From: Henriciella sp.
GTDB lineage: Bacteria; Pseudomonadota; Alphaproteobacteria; Caulobacterales; Hyphomonadaceae
DNA length: 61,607 nucleotides
Assembly: GCA_029238175.1 (NCBI GenBank)
Contig: JAQWGO010000113.1
Coordinates: 1-61,607, forward strand
Direction: 5' to 3'
Of this stretch, positions 1-9,958 are shown in pieces (the first letter of the stretch is position 1; every line of letters begins with the position of its first letter). Under the pieces are notes generated by a model. The model was given only the letters and a program-made list of their open reading frames with translations. It had not been told where the DNA came from and ran no database searches. Made by a program: the position numbers and the translations under genes.

Positions 1-46
1 GGTCTAGAAACCGACGCAAGCATGATTTAGGTTAGCTGAACGCCGC

Positions 47-700
47 TTAAGCGGGCTCGTCCTCAACGCCGCGCGACAGCGTTTTCATGACGCCATCATC
101 ACCAGCTTCCGCTTCGTCTTTGCGCGCATAGGTGCGGCGACCACGTTTAGGCTTCTCTTCAGCAACCATTTCAGGTTCCGCCTTAGGCTCACCAGCGTCT
201 TCGTCGATCACTTTTAGTGCGTCAGATCCAGCATCTTCACGATCTTCGCGTGGACGGCGACGTCCGCGGCGTGGGCGTTCTTCTGTATCAGACTTAACTT
301 CGTCGTCCGCATCGGAGTCGTCGTCTGCTTCACCGCGCTCACGGCGGGCGGCGCGCTCGGCTTCACGCTCAGCGTCACGTAGGGCGCGCTCTTCAGCTTT
401 TGCCGCTTCACGGGCTTCGCGTTCAATACGCTCTTCTTCTTTTTGCTTCTCAAATACTGCAACGATACGGGCATAATGTTCAGCATGCTGGAACAGAGCT
501 TCAGCTTTTACGCGGTCGCCAGATGTTTGGGCGTCGCGGGCATATTGTTGGTATTTTTCAAGAATTTGCGCAGCAGAACCCCGGATGCGAACGTCAGGTC
601 CGTTAGACTCGAAGTGTTTGTTCGGGTTGCTGTTATTGTTATTAGTATTGTTGTTACCGCCTGAGCGGCGACGGCGCTTGCGCTGCATTGCCATTGGCAA
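47..700 (-). CDS. DUF4167 domain-containing protein with Asn-rich N-terminus and charged C-terminal tail
   Basis: QRKRRRRSGGNNN...NPNKHFESNGPDVRIRGSAAQILEKYQQYARDAQTSGDRVKAEALFQHAEHYARI matches the DUF4167 pattern. Confidence 0.9.
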   Translation of the reverse strand: MPMAMQRKRRRRSGGNNNTNNNNSNPNKHFESNGPDVRIRGSAAQILEKYQQYARDAQTSGDRVKAEALFQHAEHYARIVAVFEKQKEEERIEREAREAAKAEERALRDAEREAERAARRERGEADDDSDADDEVKSDTEERPRRGRRRPREDREDAGSDALKVIDEDAGEPKAEPEMVAEEKPKRGRRTYARKDEAEAGDDGVMKTLSRGVEDEPA

Positions 701-862
701 TCATCCTGATCTTTAAGGTCCGTATATACGGACGGTTCGCGCGCGATCGCTTCCTCGTCAAACTACATGCTGTCGCGCTACTTTCGGGAGCACACGTTGA
801 ACGTGCCGCTGTCCTTGAAGAGTTACCTAGCGCGATAAACTGGATTCGCCAAGGGGAAAGTG

Positions 863-1717
863 TCAGGGCCGCTTTGCAGCGATCGCACGGTCATTCCCGC
901 CCAGGTCTTTGCGGTGCTGAATTTGGATAAATCCGGCGCTGCTAAGCAGGTCTGTAACCGCAACCTTCTGGTCATAACCAATCTCTAGGACCAGACACGC
1001 GTCAGACTTCATATGCTTAGCCCCAAGCGATATGATCTCACGATAAGCATCCAACCCGTCGGCCCCGCCATCCAACGCATCCATTGGGTCATGATCGCGC
1101 ACCTCTGGCTGCAGCGTTGGGATAATCGCACTTTCAATATAAGGCGGGTTAGAGATGATGAGATCGCAGTCTCCCCACCCGCTCCATTCCGTCCATGAAA
1201 TATTCAGAATTTCTGACCTGTCACCCAACCCAAGCGCTTCAAGGTTTTCTACAGCGAGCGAAGCAGCCCGCGAGCTTCGTTCTAAGGCAATGCCTAAACT
1301 ATTGGGGCGGTTATGGAGTATCGCAGAGAGCAGGGCGCCTGTTCCGGTTCCAAGGTCCGCAACTTTGCCATTGTGCTCATGGTTAAGTTGCTCAAGTGCC
1401 AGTTCGACAACACATTCGCTATCGGGCCGCGGGATCAAGGCGCGCGCGTCAGTTTTTAGACTAAGCCCAAAAAATTCGGTCGTGCCGACAATGTGTTGGA
1501 ACGGTTCTCCGCTACATCTTCGCTCAATAGCATGCGCATAGCTGATCGCTAGGTCGTTAGAGATCAGCTTCGTCTCAGCGCTAATCAAATCTGTCGAACT
1601 GAAATCGGCAAGAAGTAGGAACAAGTTGCGCGCCTCATAACGCGCGTCGTCAATTCCCGCGGCGTGCAATTCTTTGGCCGCTTTATTTATAGCTTCTGCG
1701 AACGTCAGTTCAGCCAC
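863..1717 (-). CDS. prmC: peptide chain release factor N(5)-glutamine methyltransferase
   Basis: NPPYI motif, SAM motif ADLGTGTGALLSA, adjacent to prfA. Confidence 0.95.
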   Translation of the reverse strand: MAELTFAEAINKAAKELHAAGIDDARYEARNLFLLLADFSSTDLISAETKLISNDLAISYAHAIERRCSGEPFQHIVGTTEFFGLSLKTDARALIPRPDSECVVELALEQLNHEHNGKVADLGTGTGALLSAILHNRPNSLGIALERSSRAASLAVENLEALGLGDRSEILNISWTEWSGWGDCDLIISNPPYIESAIIPTLQPEVRDHDPMDALDGGADGLDAYREIISLGAKHMKSDACLVLEIGYDQKVAVTDLLSSAGFIQIQHRKDLGGNDRAIAAKRP

Positions 1718-2787
1718 TATTCTTCCATAGACGCCAGACGGCGAGCTTGATCTTCATTCATCAATGCGCCCACAACCTCTTCCAGCTTGTCGCCCGCAAT
1801 AATCTTATCGAGCGCATAGAGAGTAAGCCCAATACGGTGATCGGTAACGCGGTTCTCTGGGTAGTTGTAAGTACGGATTTTCTCTGAACGATCACCTGAT
1901 CCAACTTGGCTTGCGCGTGCCTCGGCGCGTTCCGCATCGGCAGCCTGCTTTTCGCGCTCGTACAGACGAATTTTCAATTGCTGCATCGCTTTATCGCGGT
2001 TCACGTGCTGTGACTTTTCAGAGCTGGTCGCCATTATGCCGGTAGGCAAGTGAGTGATACGAACGGCGGAATCGGTTGTGTTGACGTGCTGACCGCCAGA
2101 ACCAGATGCCCGCATTGTATCGATGCGAATGTCTTCTTGCCGGATTTCAATCTCTACATTCTCGGGGGCAGGCAGAACGGCCACGGAGGCTGCGGACGTA
2201 TGAATACGCCCTTGCGTCTCTGTCGCTGGAACGCGCTGTACCCGGTGAACGCCAGATTCCCACTTCAAGCGCCCAAAGACCCCATCGCCTTCGACATTCG
2301 CAATTATCTCTTTGTAGCCGCCTGCATCGCCTTCGGAGAGGCTTTGCATATCAATTTTCCACCCCTGTAGAGAGGCATAGCGTTGATACATTCGGAACAA
2401 GTCACCTGCAAAAATTGCAGCCTCATCACCGCCCGTACCAGCGCGAATTTCCAGAACAATGTTGGCCTTGTCGTCGCTATCCTTCGGTAGAAGCAATAGC
2501 TGCATCGCTTGCTCTGCTGCGGGGATGCGTTCTTTCAGGTCGTTGAACTCTTCTTCAGCCAGCTCGACCATATCGGGGTCGTCGCTTTTCATCATGGTCT
2601 CTGCTTCGGCGAAGCCTTCGCGCATAGAAATCAACTCACGCGCGGCATCGACAACAGGTTTCAGGTCGGCGTGTTCGCGCGATAGGGCAACAATTTCGTC
2701 GCCATCTGTTGTTGCGCCCATGCGGGCTTCAACTTCTTCATAACGCTCGATAACTTGTTCGAGGCGGGACTGGGGTATCATAGCCAT
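1717..2787 (-). CDS. prfA: peptide chain release factor 1
   Basis: [22 protein letters not shown] contains the GGQ motif; full length. Confidence 0.97.
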   Translation of the reverse strand: MAMIPQSRLEQVIERYEEVEARMGATTDGDEIVALSREHADLKPVVDAARELISMREGFAEAETMMKSDDPDMVELAEEEFNDLKERIPAAEQAMQLLLLPKDSDDKANIVLEIRAGTGGDEAAIFAGDLFRMYQRYASLQGWKIDMQSLSEGDAGGYKEIIANVEGDGVFGRLKWESGVHRVQRVPATETQGRIHTSAASVAVLPAPENVEIEIRQEDIRIDTMRASGSGGQHVNTTDSAVRITHLPTGIMATSSEKSQHVNRDKAMQQLKIRLYEREKQAADAERAEARASQVGSGDRSEKIRTYNYPENRVTDHRIGLTLYALDKIIAGDKLEEVVGALMNEDQARRLASMEE

Positions 2788-2813
2788 AACCCGCCTCTAA
2801 ACGGTATTGCGGC

Positions 2814-3299
2814 CTACAGGAAGACCCTGATTGCTTCCATCACGGCCATTGCGATTAACACGATTGAGCTGATCGCGAACACGCTAAATCGGATGATCAC
2901 TTTTGGTGACAAGACTTGAACCAATGAGTGCAGAACGCGCAGGCCAACATATCCAAATCCCAGATACATCATCGTCGAGGTTGCGCCGCCAGTTAAGGCC
3001 GCGAAACCCATGAGCGCATAAAATACCGTCGGTTGCTCATGCAGGTGATTATAGTTGTCTGCTATAGATCGTACATTTGCAGGCATCCGATCCACATAAG
3101 TTCCCGGATGGCGGGCCTCATCTGCATGAATCTGGGCTTTTTGCATCGCCGGAATGCGTGTGGCGTACATCCACAGCCACATCACCAAAGTCCATAATAT
3201 CAATAGTAAAACAGGCGTCAGGAACATTTTCAGTTCCACCGCTTGCTCCGCCATCAGTTTCTCAAACAGCGGTATAAAGTCTGTTAGGTTCAGTTCCAT
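2814..3299 (-). CDS. MAPEG family membrane protein
   Basis: Four predicted TM segments, N.HEQPTVFYALMGF motif. Confidence 0.8.
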   Translation of the reverse strand: MELNLTDFIPLFEKLMAEQAVELKMFLTPVLLLILWTLVMWLWMYATRIPAMQKAQIHADEARHPGTYVDRMPANVRSIADNYNHLHEQPTVFYALMGFAALTGGATSTMMYLGFGYVGLRVLHSLVQVLSPKVIIRFSVFAISSIVLIAMAVMEAIRVFL

Positions 3300-3337
3300 C
3301 TCAAAGCCTCCCTATTGCTCTAAGCGGAGGCTAGGCA

Positions 3338-4609
3338 TCATTGCGCTGATTGCAAAGTGTTCTCTCTAGGGGAAGCCGTGTTGAAATGCGCAGATGTGAA
3401 TGCGATAAATGCATCAATATCTTCTGAAACAACGCTATGACCGCCGATGCGCAACCAATAGGCAATATCGGCGTCAGCTCGAAAATCTCTCATATTTTCA
3501 GCGGTTAGTCCTTTGGCCCCATTGGCTTTATAGATCGTGTCCGCAGCTTGCGCGATCCTGAAAGACGAGTTTGGATCGGACCAGACATCGCGGCGACCAT
3601 TACCTAGGAAAATCGGCTTGGGCGCAGCAAGAGCCAACAGGTAATGTTGATCTAGTGTAAGCTCTGTGCCGGATTCCAGATCTTCACCCAAACCAGGACG
3701 CAGCCAGTGTGGATAGCCATTCACCATACGTAGTAGCGTTTCCCCGGTGGTAGAGCGCGATGACGAACCGCCTGCAAAACCTGATTGGTGGGCGATGGCT
3801 GCAGCAATACTATCTGACCACGCGGCTGCAATAAGTGCAGACTTACCATATCGTGAATGCCCCATCGCAGCGATAGAATCATCATCAACTCGTGGGTCAG
3901 CGCCTAGCACGTCAGCAACGGCGCTGAAGGCGTACGCCCAACTCATTAGGGTGCCTGTAGGTTTGGTGCCCGGCGCAAGCTGGCTCATCACGTCCTGCGC
4001 AACGCCATCCTTATCTGGAACAAAGCCCGATCCGTCCATGCTCGCATAAGCGATCCCAGCATCGAAGTACCGGTCGATTGGGGCGTAGGCGATATAAGTT
4101 CCAAAGATTTGGGTCGCAACAAAACCGAGCATGCCGCTGACTTCGGGGCCTTCGCAAACTTGACCGTCACCACCGATAATTGGCTGATCTGGGAAGACGG
4201 CACAATTTCCAACAAATGTTTGGCTTATGATGAGCGGGACGGGCGTATCGTCGGCTTTGTTCGGGAGCGCGATAACAACCGGGAAAGTCCGTGCACTACT
4301 TGGCGCACCAATTGTAACCATGACTTCTTGCAGCGTGCCTCTGCCTTCAAGATAATTATCGTCAATCATCCGAGGCTCACCCGCTGAAACCGGAAGGCCT
4401 TCTGGCCAAGGCCCATAAAGCTCTTGTTCAAGCGTTGCGCGCGTCTCCGCAGGATTAAACTGCGAGGTCAGTTCAGGGCTTAAAAGCGGCTTATTGTCGG
4501 TCTCAAGGCTTGAATAGTTCAGCCCGAGCATCGTGCAATTTGCGAGACCTAGGCATAAAAAACCCACGAGAATTGCGCGAATAGTCCACTTTAAAGTAAG
4601 TCCGAGCAT
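3338..4609 (-). CDS. secreted alpha/beta hydrolase, glucuronoyl esterase (CE15)-like lipoprotein
   Basis: Signal peptide with lipobox-like LANC; GHSRYGKSALIAAAWSDSIAAAIAHQSGFAG resembles the CE15 nucleophile region. Confidence 0.65.
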   Translation of the reverse strand: MLGLTLKWTIRAILVGFLCLGLANCTMLGLNYSSLETDNKPLLSPELTSQFNPAETRATLEQELYGPWPEGLPVSAGEPRMIDDNYLEGRGTLQEVMVTIGAPSSARTFPVVIALPNKADDTPVPLIISQTFVGNCAVFPDQPIIGGDGQVCEGPEVSGMLGFVATQIFGTYIAYAPIDRYFDAGIAYASMDGSGFVPDKDGVAQDVMSQLAPGTKPTGTLMSWAYAFSAVADVLGADPRVDDDSIAAMGHSRYGKSALIAAAWSDSIAAAIAHQSGFAGGSSSRSTTGETLLRMVNGYPHWLRPGLGEDLESGTELTLDQHYLLALAAPKPIFLGNGRRDVWSDPNSSFRIAQAADTIYKANGAKGLTAENMRDFRADADIAYWLRIGGHSVVSEDIDAFIAFTSAHFNTASPRENTLQSAQ

Positions 4610-4693
4610 ACAAAGTCTCCTGTATCGAAAAACGATATATAGAAATTGCACCCAAGCACAAGCAAAGATCAGGTCACAAGTTTGTTAGATCGA

Positions 4694-5830
4694 TTATGAA
4701 TCCGCTAACGTAGCTTCAGATTCACGCTGTGCCCGCAAGCGTTCGGCTTTGACTTCGACTTGCTCAACAATGCGCTCAACCATGTCCGCGTTTGAGAGTT
4801 TATGGTCTGCGCGGCCAGAAACATACATCATGCCGCTTTCCTTGCCGCCACCTGTGAATCCAAGGTCTGTCATCGCTGCCTCACCGGGTCCATTAACGAC
4901 ACAGCCGATGATCGACAGCGTTATAGGTTCCACAATATGCGCAAGGCGCTCTTCAAGCGTTTGGACTGTTGTAATGACATCAAAGCCTTGGCGCGAGCAG
5001 CTGGGGCACGAAATAATATTCACGCCGCGCGTGCGTAGGCCGAGCGATTTGAGCATATCAAATCCAACTTTGACCTCTTCAACCGGGTCCGCTGACAATG
5101 AAACGCGGATCGTATCGCCAACCCCCATCCAAAGCAGGTTACCCATGCCGATGGATGATTTTACCGTTCCAGTGCGCAGTGCACCAGCTTCCGTAATTCC
5201 AAGGTGCAGCGGCGCATCTGTCGCCTCTGCAAGTTGTTGGTAGGCAGCAACGGCCATAAACATATCGCTGGCTTTCACACTGATCTTATAATCGTGGAAC
5301 CCTAGATCATCGAGGATGCGCGCATGGTCGAGCGCGCTTTCAACCATCGCATCCGGGCAGGGTTCTCCGTATTTTTCCAGCAGGTGTTTCTCCAGCGATC
5401 CACCATTAACCCCAATTCGGATCGAGCATCCATTATTGCGGGCGGCGCTGACAACATCGCGAACGCGCGACTCTGCTCCAATATTTCCCGGATTTATCCG
5501 CAGGCAGGCCGCGCCAGCCTCAGCTGCTTCAATGCCGCGCTTATAGTGGAAGTGAATATCCGCAACGATAGGAACAGGTGAGTTTTTAGTAATGGCATGC
5601 ATAGCAGCTGTAGAATCTTCATCCGGGCAAGATACTCTCACAATGTCTGCACCGGCATCGGCAGCGCGGGTGATCTGGTCCAGCGTGGCGGCCACATCTG
5701 GGGTCGGTGTGTTTGTCATGGTTTGAACGCTTATCGGGGCGTCGCCGCCGACAGCGACTGATCCCACCATGATCTGGCGCGACTTGCGGCGTTCAATGTT
5801 GCGCCAAGGTCTTATCGGATTGTGCGTCAT
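4694..5830 (-). CDS. ispG: flavodoxin-dependent 4-hydroxy-3-methylbut-2-enyl diphosphate synthase
   Basis: [13 protein letters not shown]...[10 protein letters not shown] cluster ligands; full length. Confidence 0.97.
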   Translation of the reverse strand: MTHNPIRPWRNIERRKSRQIMVGSVAVGGDAPISVQTMTNTPTPDVAATLDQITRAADAGADIVRVSCPDEDSTAAMHAITKNSPVPIVADIHFHYKRGIEAAEAGAACLRINPGNIGAESRVRDVVSAARNNGCSIRIGVNGGSLEKHLLEKYGEPCPDAMVESALDHARILDDLGFHDYKISVKASDMFMAVAAYQQLAEATDAPLHLGITEAGALRTGTVKSSIGMGNLLWMGVGDTIRVSLSADPVEEVKVGFDMLKSLGLRTRGVNIISCPSCSRQGFDVITTVQTLEERLAHIVEPITLSIIGCVVNGPGEAAMTDLGFTGGGKESGMMYVSGRADHKLSNADMVERIVEQVEVKAERLRAQRESEATLADS

Positions 5831-6002
5831 GCCAAGTGCTTTCGTGCGGTCCTATAAAGCCCATGTGGCCCTTGAATAAGGCAAGGTAAAGGCCTCGTAG
5901 TGCCGCACTATTCGATGAAATTTGATCGTTTCTATGAACCGTACCGCAAACACGTTCTGATAGGGCTTGAGCTAACCAAGCAGATATTCGCTGGAGTGGG
6001 CC

Positions 6003-6566
6003 ATGAAAAAACTTCCAATTCTCGGTATTATGACGCCGCGTTTGAAGGCTCGTCTAGACGACTTTGCCAATGATAAACGCGGTATCGCCGCGGTTGAATT
6101 CGCCCTGATCGCCACGCCGTTCTTCTTCCTCATCTTTGGATTGTTAGAAGTGTGCGTCTTGTTCATCATGTCAGCGATACTTGAGCACGGTATTTCCGAG
6201 GCCGCTCGGAGTATCCGAACAGGGCAGATGCAGACAAACGGATTTGGACAAGTTGCGTTCAAAACTGCAGTATGTGCAGAGCTTTTCGACTTGCTCGATT
6301 GCGGCTCAAAACTTCGATTCGATGTAAAGACATTCGCATCATTTGCCGACACAAATAATCCATCAGTTTTGGATGGGAATGGCAATCTCGACGATAGTGA
6401 TTTTCAGTTTAGCCCCGGCGACTCGAATGATATTGTGGTCGTTCGGGTATTCTACGAGTGGGATCTAATTACCCCGGTTCTGAGCGCGCCTTTGGCGAAT
6501 ATGAGCGGTAATCGCCGCCTTCTCCAGTCCACTGTTGCTTTCCGCAATGAGCCGTTCGGAGCCTAG
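6003..6566 (+). CDS. TadE/TadG family pilus assembly protein
   Basis: DKRGIAAVEFALIATPFFFLIFGLLE pilin-like segment. Confidence 0.85.
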   Translation: MKKLPILGIMTPRLKARLDDFANDKRGIAAVEFALIATPFFFLIFGLLEVCVLFIMSAILEHGISEAARSIRTGQMQTNGFGQVAFKTAVCAELFDLLDCGSKLRFDVKTFASFADTNNPSVLDGNGNLDDSDFQFSPGDSNDIVVVRVFYEWDLITPVLSAPLANMSGNRRLLQSTVAFRNEPFGA

Positions 6567-7151
6567 TTGATGTTTAAACGCTATTCTCCTCGAAATATTC
6601 GCGGTCTTCTACGCGCCAAGGACGGTATTTCAGCTGTTGAGTTTGCGCTGATTGCGCCCCTGATGATGCTGATCTATTTTGCGTGTATCGAGCTCTCGTT
6701 AATGATGGTGCTCGACCGTAAGGTCACAACTTCAACAGCTACGCTTGGCGATCTAACGGCGCGTGCGGCGGTTGTCACCGACGATGATCTGGATGATATT
6801 TTCCAAGCCACGCGCATGATTTTCCAGCCCAACGATGTCAAAGTCGCCCGGATGCGTATTTCAAGCATCTATGACGATGACGGCGTAAACAAAGTGGCGT
6901 GGAGTGATGGGTGCGGGTTGTCCTCGTACCCAGAGGATCAGTCTGTCACCATTCCAAATGGATTGGTCCCATCTGGCGGCTCCATTATCATGGCAGAGAT
7001 TGAATATGACTATAATTCAGTCCTCGGGTATTTCTTCACAACCACCCAGACGTTAACTGATGAGTTCTATCTCCGCCCCCGCCGAGTCGATTTTGTAGAC
7101 CGTTTGCGCAATGGCACCTATGGATGCGCCGTTACGACACCCGCTCCATAG
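6567..7151 (+). CDS. TadE/TadG family pilus assembly protein
   Basis: KDGISAVEFALIAPLMMLIYFACIE; tandem with the preceding gene. Confidence 0.85.
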   Translation: MMFKRYSPRNIRGLLRAKDGISAVEFALIAPLMMLIYFACIELSLMMVLDRKVTTSTATLGDLTARAAVVTDDDLDDIFQATRMIFQPNDVKVARMRISSIYDDDGVNKVAWSDGCGLSSYPEDQSVTIPNGLVPSGGSIIMAEIEYDYNSVLGYFFTTTQTLTDEFYLRPRRVDFVDRLRNGTYGCAVTTPAP

Positions 7152-7205
7152 GGTATCCCCTCTAGGGTGTCGCTTGACCGAAAAGTCGTATCCCAGAAAG
7201 CCCTG

Positions 7206-8624
7206 CTAAGCTGATGTCACTTTCTGATGCTCGGGCGTTTTGTCTGCTTTGACCGTTGAAATAATGACTAGGCCCAGGATCAACAGAAACATAACTGATG
7301 CGAAGCCAATCCGCTGGTTGCCAGAAAGCCATGTGAATAGGGCGACTAAGCCGGGACCCATCCAAACTGTGACGCTTCCCGCCATGGCATAGAAGCCAAA
7401 GAACTCCCCAACCTTATCTTGAGGACAAATGTGGACCAGCATGTAGCGGCTGGACGCAATACTTGCGACTAAGAAGATGGCGGACGGTACCAAGATAGAG
7501 AGATACACAATGTCGGATGCGAGTGGGAATAAACCACCCTCCCAAACGGTGTGTCCGGCAGGTATGAGCCCGAACAGAATTGCGTCTGGTGTGATCGAAA
7601 GCTGAACCATGCCAAGCGCAATGACGATTGTTAGCTCGACCATAAGGGCGCGCTTAGGGCCAAAGAACCTGTCTAGCATGCCGCCAACAAAACCGCCCGC
7701 CACCGCGAAAACCGAGCCGATAATGCCAAGTACGGTGAGTTGAGCAACGGACCAGCCAAGAACGCCGGTAACATATACACCACCGATTGTTAAAAGCGCC
7801 GCGACACCGTCAGCATAGATCATTCTACCCAAAAGGTAGCGCATAACATTTGGATGTTCCTTAAATTTGGACTTTATCCAAGTGTAGGGATTGACGCGAT
7901 TGCTCGGATTTCGCGCTTCCGACAATGCCGCTGACCAAGTTGCACCTGTTTTGTAAACGTCGGGCATTAACCAGAAAAACACGCCGATAAAAACGAAAAG
8001 CCAGATCGCAATAAAGGGCGCCGATAGTCTGGAAATTTCACTGGCGCTATATCCAAGAAAGCCGCTTTGCGCCGCGATTAAGACAGCGATCAGAGCAATA
8101 ACGCCAGCCGCATTCCCAAGGCTTAGTCCAAGTCCCGAAATCAACGGGAGAGACTTTGCGCGTCCCGCGCCTGGAAGCATGGCGTTGTGCAGCAGCTCAG
8201 ACACAGAATAGCAACAATACCCTATGATCATAAGTAACATGCCGATTGGAATCGCGCCGGGCAAATCTGGAGTGACAAGCCCTAGAAGCAAGCTCGCTAT
8301 GCCCATGATTCCCAATACAATGAATATAAATGGCTTCTTCGACCCCGCCTTGTCGACGATCGTTCCCAATACAGGGGCAATGATGGCCATGATAACGCCT
8401 GCGATCGTAATCGTTAGGCTGACTAGCGTTTGCCCCATCGCGCCATTATTGACGACAGAAGCAGCGAAGTACGGCGCGAAAACATATATGACCACGACGT
8501 TGTAATAAGGGTTACGCGCCCATTCAAACATGCCCCAGCCGATACCTTTTGGGCCTAAGGCGCCTCCAGTTACTTCACCATGTGATTCACTGGTTTGATC
8601 GGCACCTGCCGGAACGTGGCTCAT
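7206..8624 (-). CDS. MFS transporter, UMF1/Atg22-like
   Basis: WGMFEWARNPYYNVVVIYVFAPYF and multiple TM segments. Confidence 0.8.
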   Translation of the reverse strand: MSHVPAGADQTSESHGEVTGGALGPKGIGWGMFEWARNPYYNVVVIYVFAPYFAASVVNNGAMGQTLVSLTITIAGVIMAIIAPVLGTIVDKAGSKKPFIFIVLGIMGIASLLLGLVTPDLPGAIPIGMLLMIIGYCCYSVSELLHNAMLPGAGRAKSLPLISGLGLSLGNAAGVIALIAVLIAAQSGFLGYSASEISRLSAPFIAIWLFVFIGVFFWLMPDVYKTGATWSAALSEARNPSNRVNPYTWIKSKFKEHPNVMRYLLGRMIYADGVAALLTIGGVYVTGVLGWSVAQLTVLGIIGSVFAVAGGFVGGMLDRFFGPKRALMVELTIVIALGMVQLSITPDAILFGLIPAGHTVWEGGLFPLASDIVYLSILVPSAIFLVASIASSRYMLVHICPQDKVGEFFGFYAMAGSVTVWMGPGLVALFTWLSGNQRIGFASVMFLLILGLVIISTVKADKTPEHQKVTSA

Positions 8625-8790
8625 GTACTATTCTCCCATGGACGAACTGGTGTCGCCTCAGCAGCGCGGACCCTGAAACATTCTGCAGCGCTTGGAAAGA
8701 CACAAAGTTTTGGCGTGCCTGCGACAACCCGATGCTTGACCCAAGCTGTCGCCGCGATAAAGACAGGGCAACTAAAGTTTGGAGGCCAAA

Positions 8791-9093
8791 ATGGCATCGA
8801 GCGATTACACGCACGGCGAAATGAATGTTGATGCGCAAGCAGACATGTATAACGGCTTTATGAAAGCTGGCGCTTGGGGCGCAATTTTGACGCTGCTCGG
8901 TGTCGGATATGCGACATTCATACTTTCAGTCGGCATGCCTTGGATGATTGCTCTAGCGCTCTGCGCAGGTGCGGGCATCGTGATCGGCCTATTCATGGGT
9001 TTCGGCGGCGCTTGGATTGCAACCATCATTGGATTTGCGGGCTTAGCCCTGTTTATCCAACTACTTGTTGGTCTGTTCCAGCTCGTTCTGTAA
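8791..9093 (+). CDS. aa3-type cytochrome c oxidase subunit IV-like small membrane protein
   Basis: HGEMNVDAQADMYNGFMKAG motif followed by TM segments; GGAGG SD just before the ATG at 8791. Confidence 0.65.
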   Translation: MASSDYTHGEMNVDAQADMYNGFMKAGAWGAILTLLGVGYATFILSVGMPWMIALALCAGAGIVIGLFMGFGGAWIATIIGFAGLALFIQLLVGLFQLVL

Positions 9094-9098
9094 TCTAA

Positions 9099-9926
9099 AT
9101 GGTGATTTTGATTTGGATCAAGCGGCTGCTTTTCGTGGCCGCTTTTGCATATGCTTTTGTCATAGCCCTTGCCTATTTTATGCAACGAAGTTTTGTCTAC
9201 TTTCCTGACACTAGGCCGATTGCACCAGATGAAGCTGGCTTGGTCGATTTCAAAGCTGTTGATATTACGTCATCCGATCTCACGCTAAAATCTTGGTGGC
9301 ATGCGCCTGAGGCGTCACAACCCGTTGTTTTGATGTTTCACGGAAACGCGGCTGCGCTAGAAAACAGAGCTTTCATCATGCGCGACTTGCAAAGTTGGGG
9401 GTTTGGCGTCTTGGGCGTCGGGTATCCGGGGTATGGTGGCAATGCAGGCAATCCAAGTGAAGCAAACCTAATCAAGACTGCACGCGCGAATTATGACTGG
9501 CTCATACAGCAGGGTATCGACCCAAATCGGATCGTAATATTTGGCGCATCGCTCGGGAGCGGGGTTGCGATGTCGCTGGCGCCTGAAGTTGAAGCGGCTG
9601 GCCTCGTCTTAGAAGCTACATTTACAGGTGCAGATGATCTAGGAGCCAAGCTTATGCCGTTGCTTCCCGTCAAAATTCTCGCCAAAGACAGGTGGCGAAA
9701 CATAGACCGCGCGCCTGATTTAAAAATGCCGTTGAGTTGGTATCACGGAACCCGTGATGAAGTGATCCCTTTCGAAATGGGGAAAGAGCTTTTCGAAGCT
9801 TTCCCGGCAAGAAAATGTGCGACAGTTTTTAAAGGTGGTTATCACAATGACTTGTGGGGCAGGGGAGCTGGCGAACTGGTTAAAAGATCGGTGATAGCTT
9901 TCGCTAAGAATGATCTGCCCTGCTAG
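9099..9926 (+). CDS. alpha/beta hydrolase
   Basis: FHGNAAALENR, GASLGSGVAMSLA nucleophile elbow. Confidence 0.85.
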   Translation: MVILIWIKRLLFVAAFAYAFVIALAYFMQRSFVYFPDTRPIAPDEAGLVDFKAVDITSSDLTLKSWWHAPEASQPVVLMFHGNAAALENRAFIMRDLQSWGFGVLGVGYPGYGGNAGNPSEANLIKTARANYDWLIQQGIDPNRIVIFGASLGSGVAMSLAPEVEAAGLVLEATFTGADDLGAKLMPLLPVKILAKDRWRNIDRAPDLKMPLSWYHGTRDEVIPFEMGKELFEAFPARKCATVFKGGYHNDLWGRGAGELVKRSVIAFAKNDLPC

Positions 9927-9958
9927 CCCGAATCGCTTTGCAGTCGTAAGATCGCCTA

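Noticed and set aside
132-476. 114-aa plus-strand ORF
   Set aside because: Antisense to the well-supported DUF4167 gene; Ser/Arg-rich low-complexity translation typical of shadow ORFs.
590-660. GTT/ATT trinucleotide-rich tract resembling a microsatellite
   Set aside because: It encodes the Asn-rich N-terminus (NNNTNNNNSN) common in DUF4167 proteins; mixed AAC/AAT codons argue against an unstable repeat.
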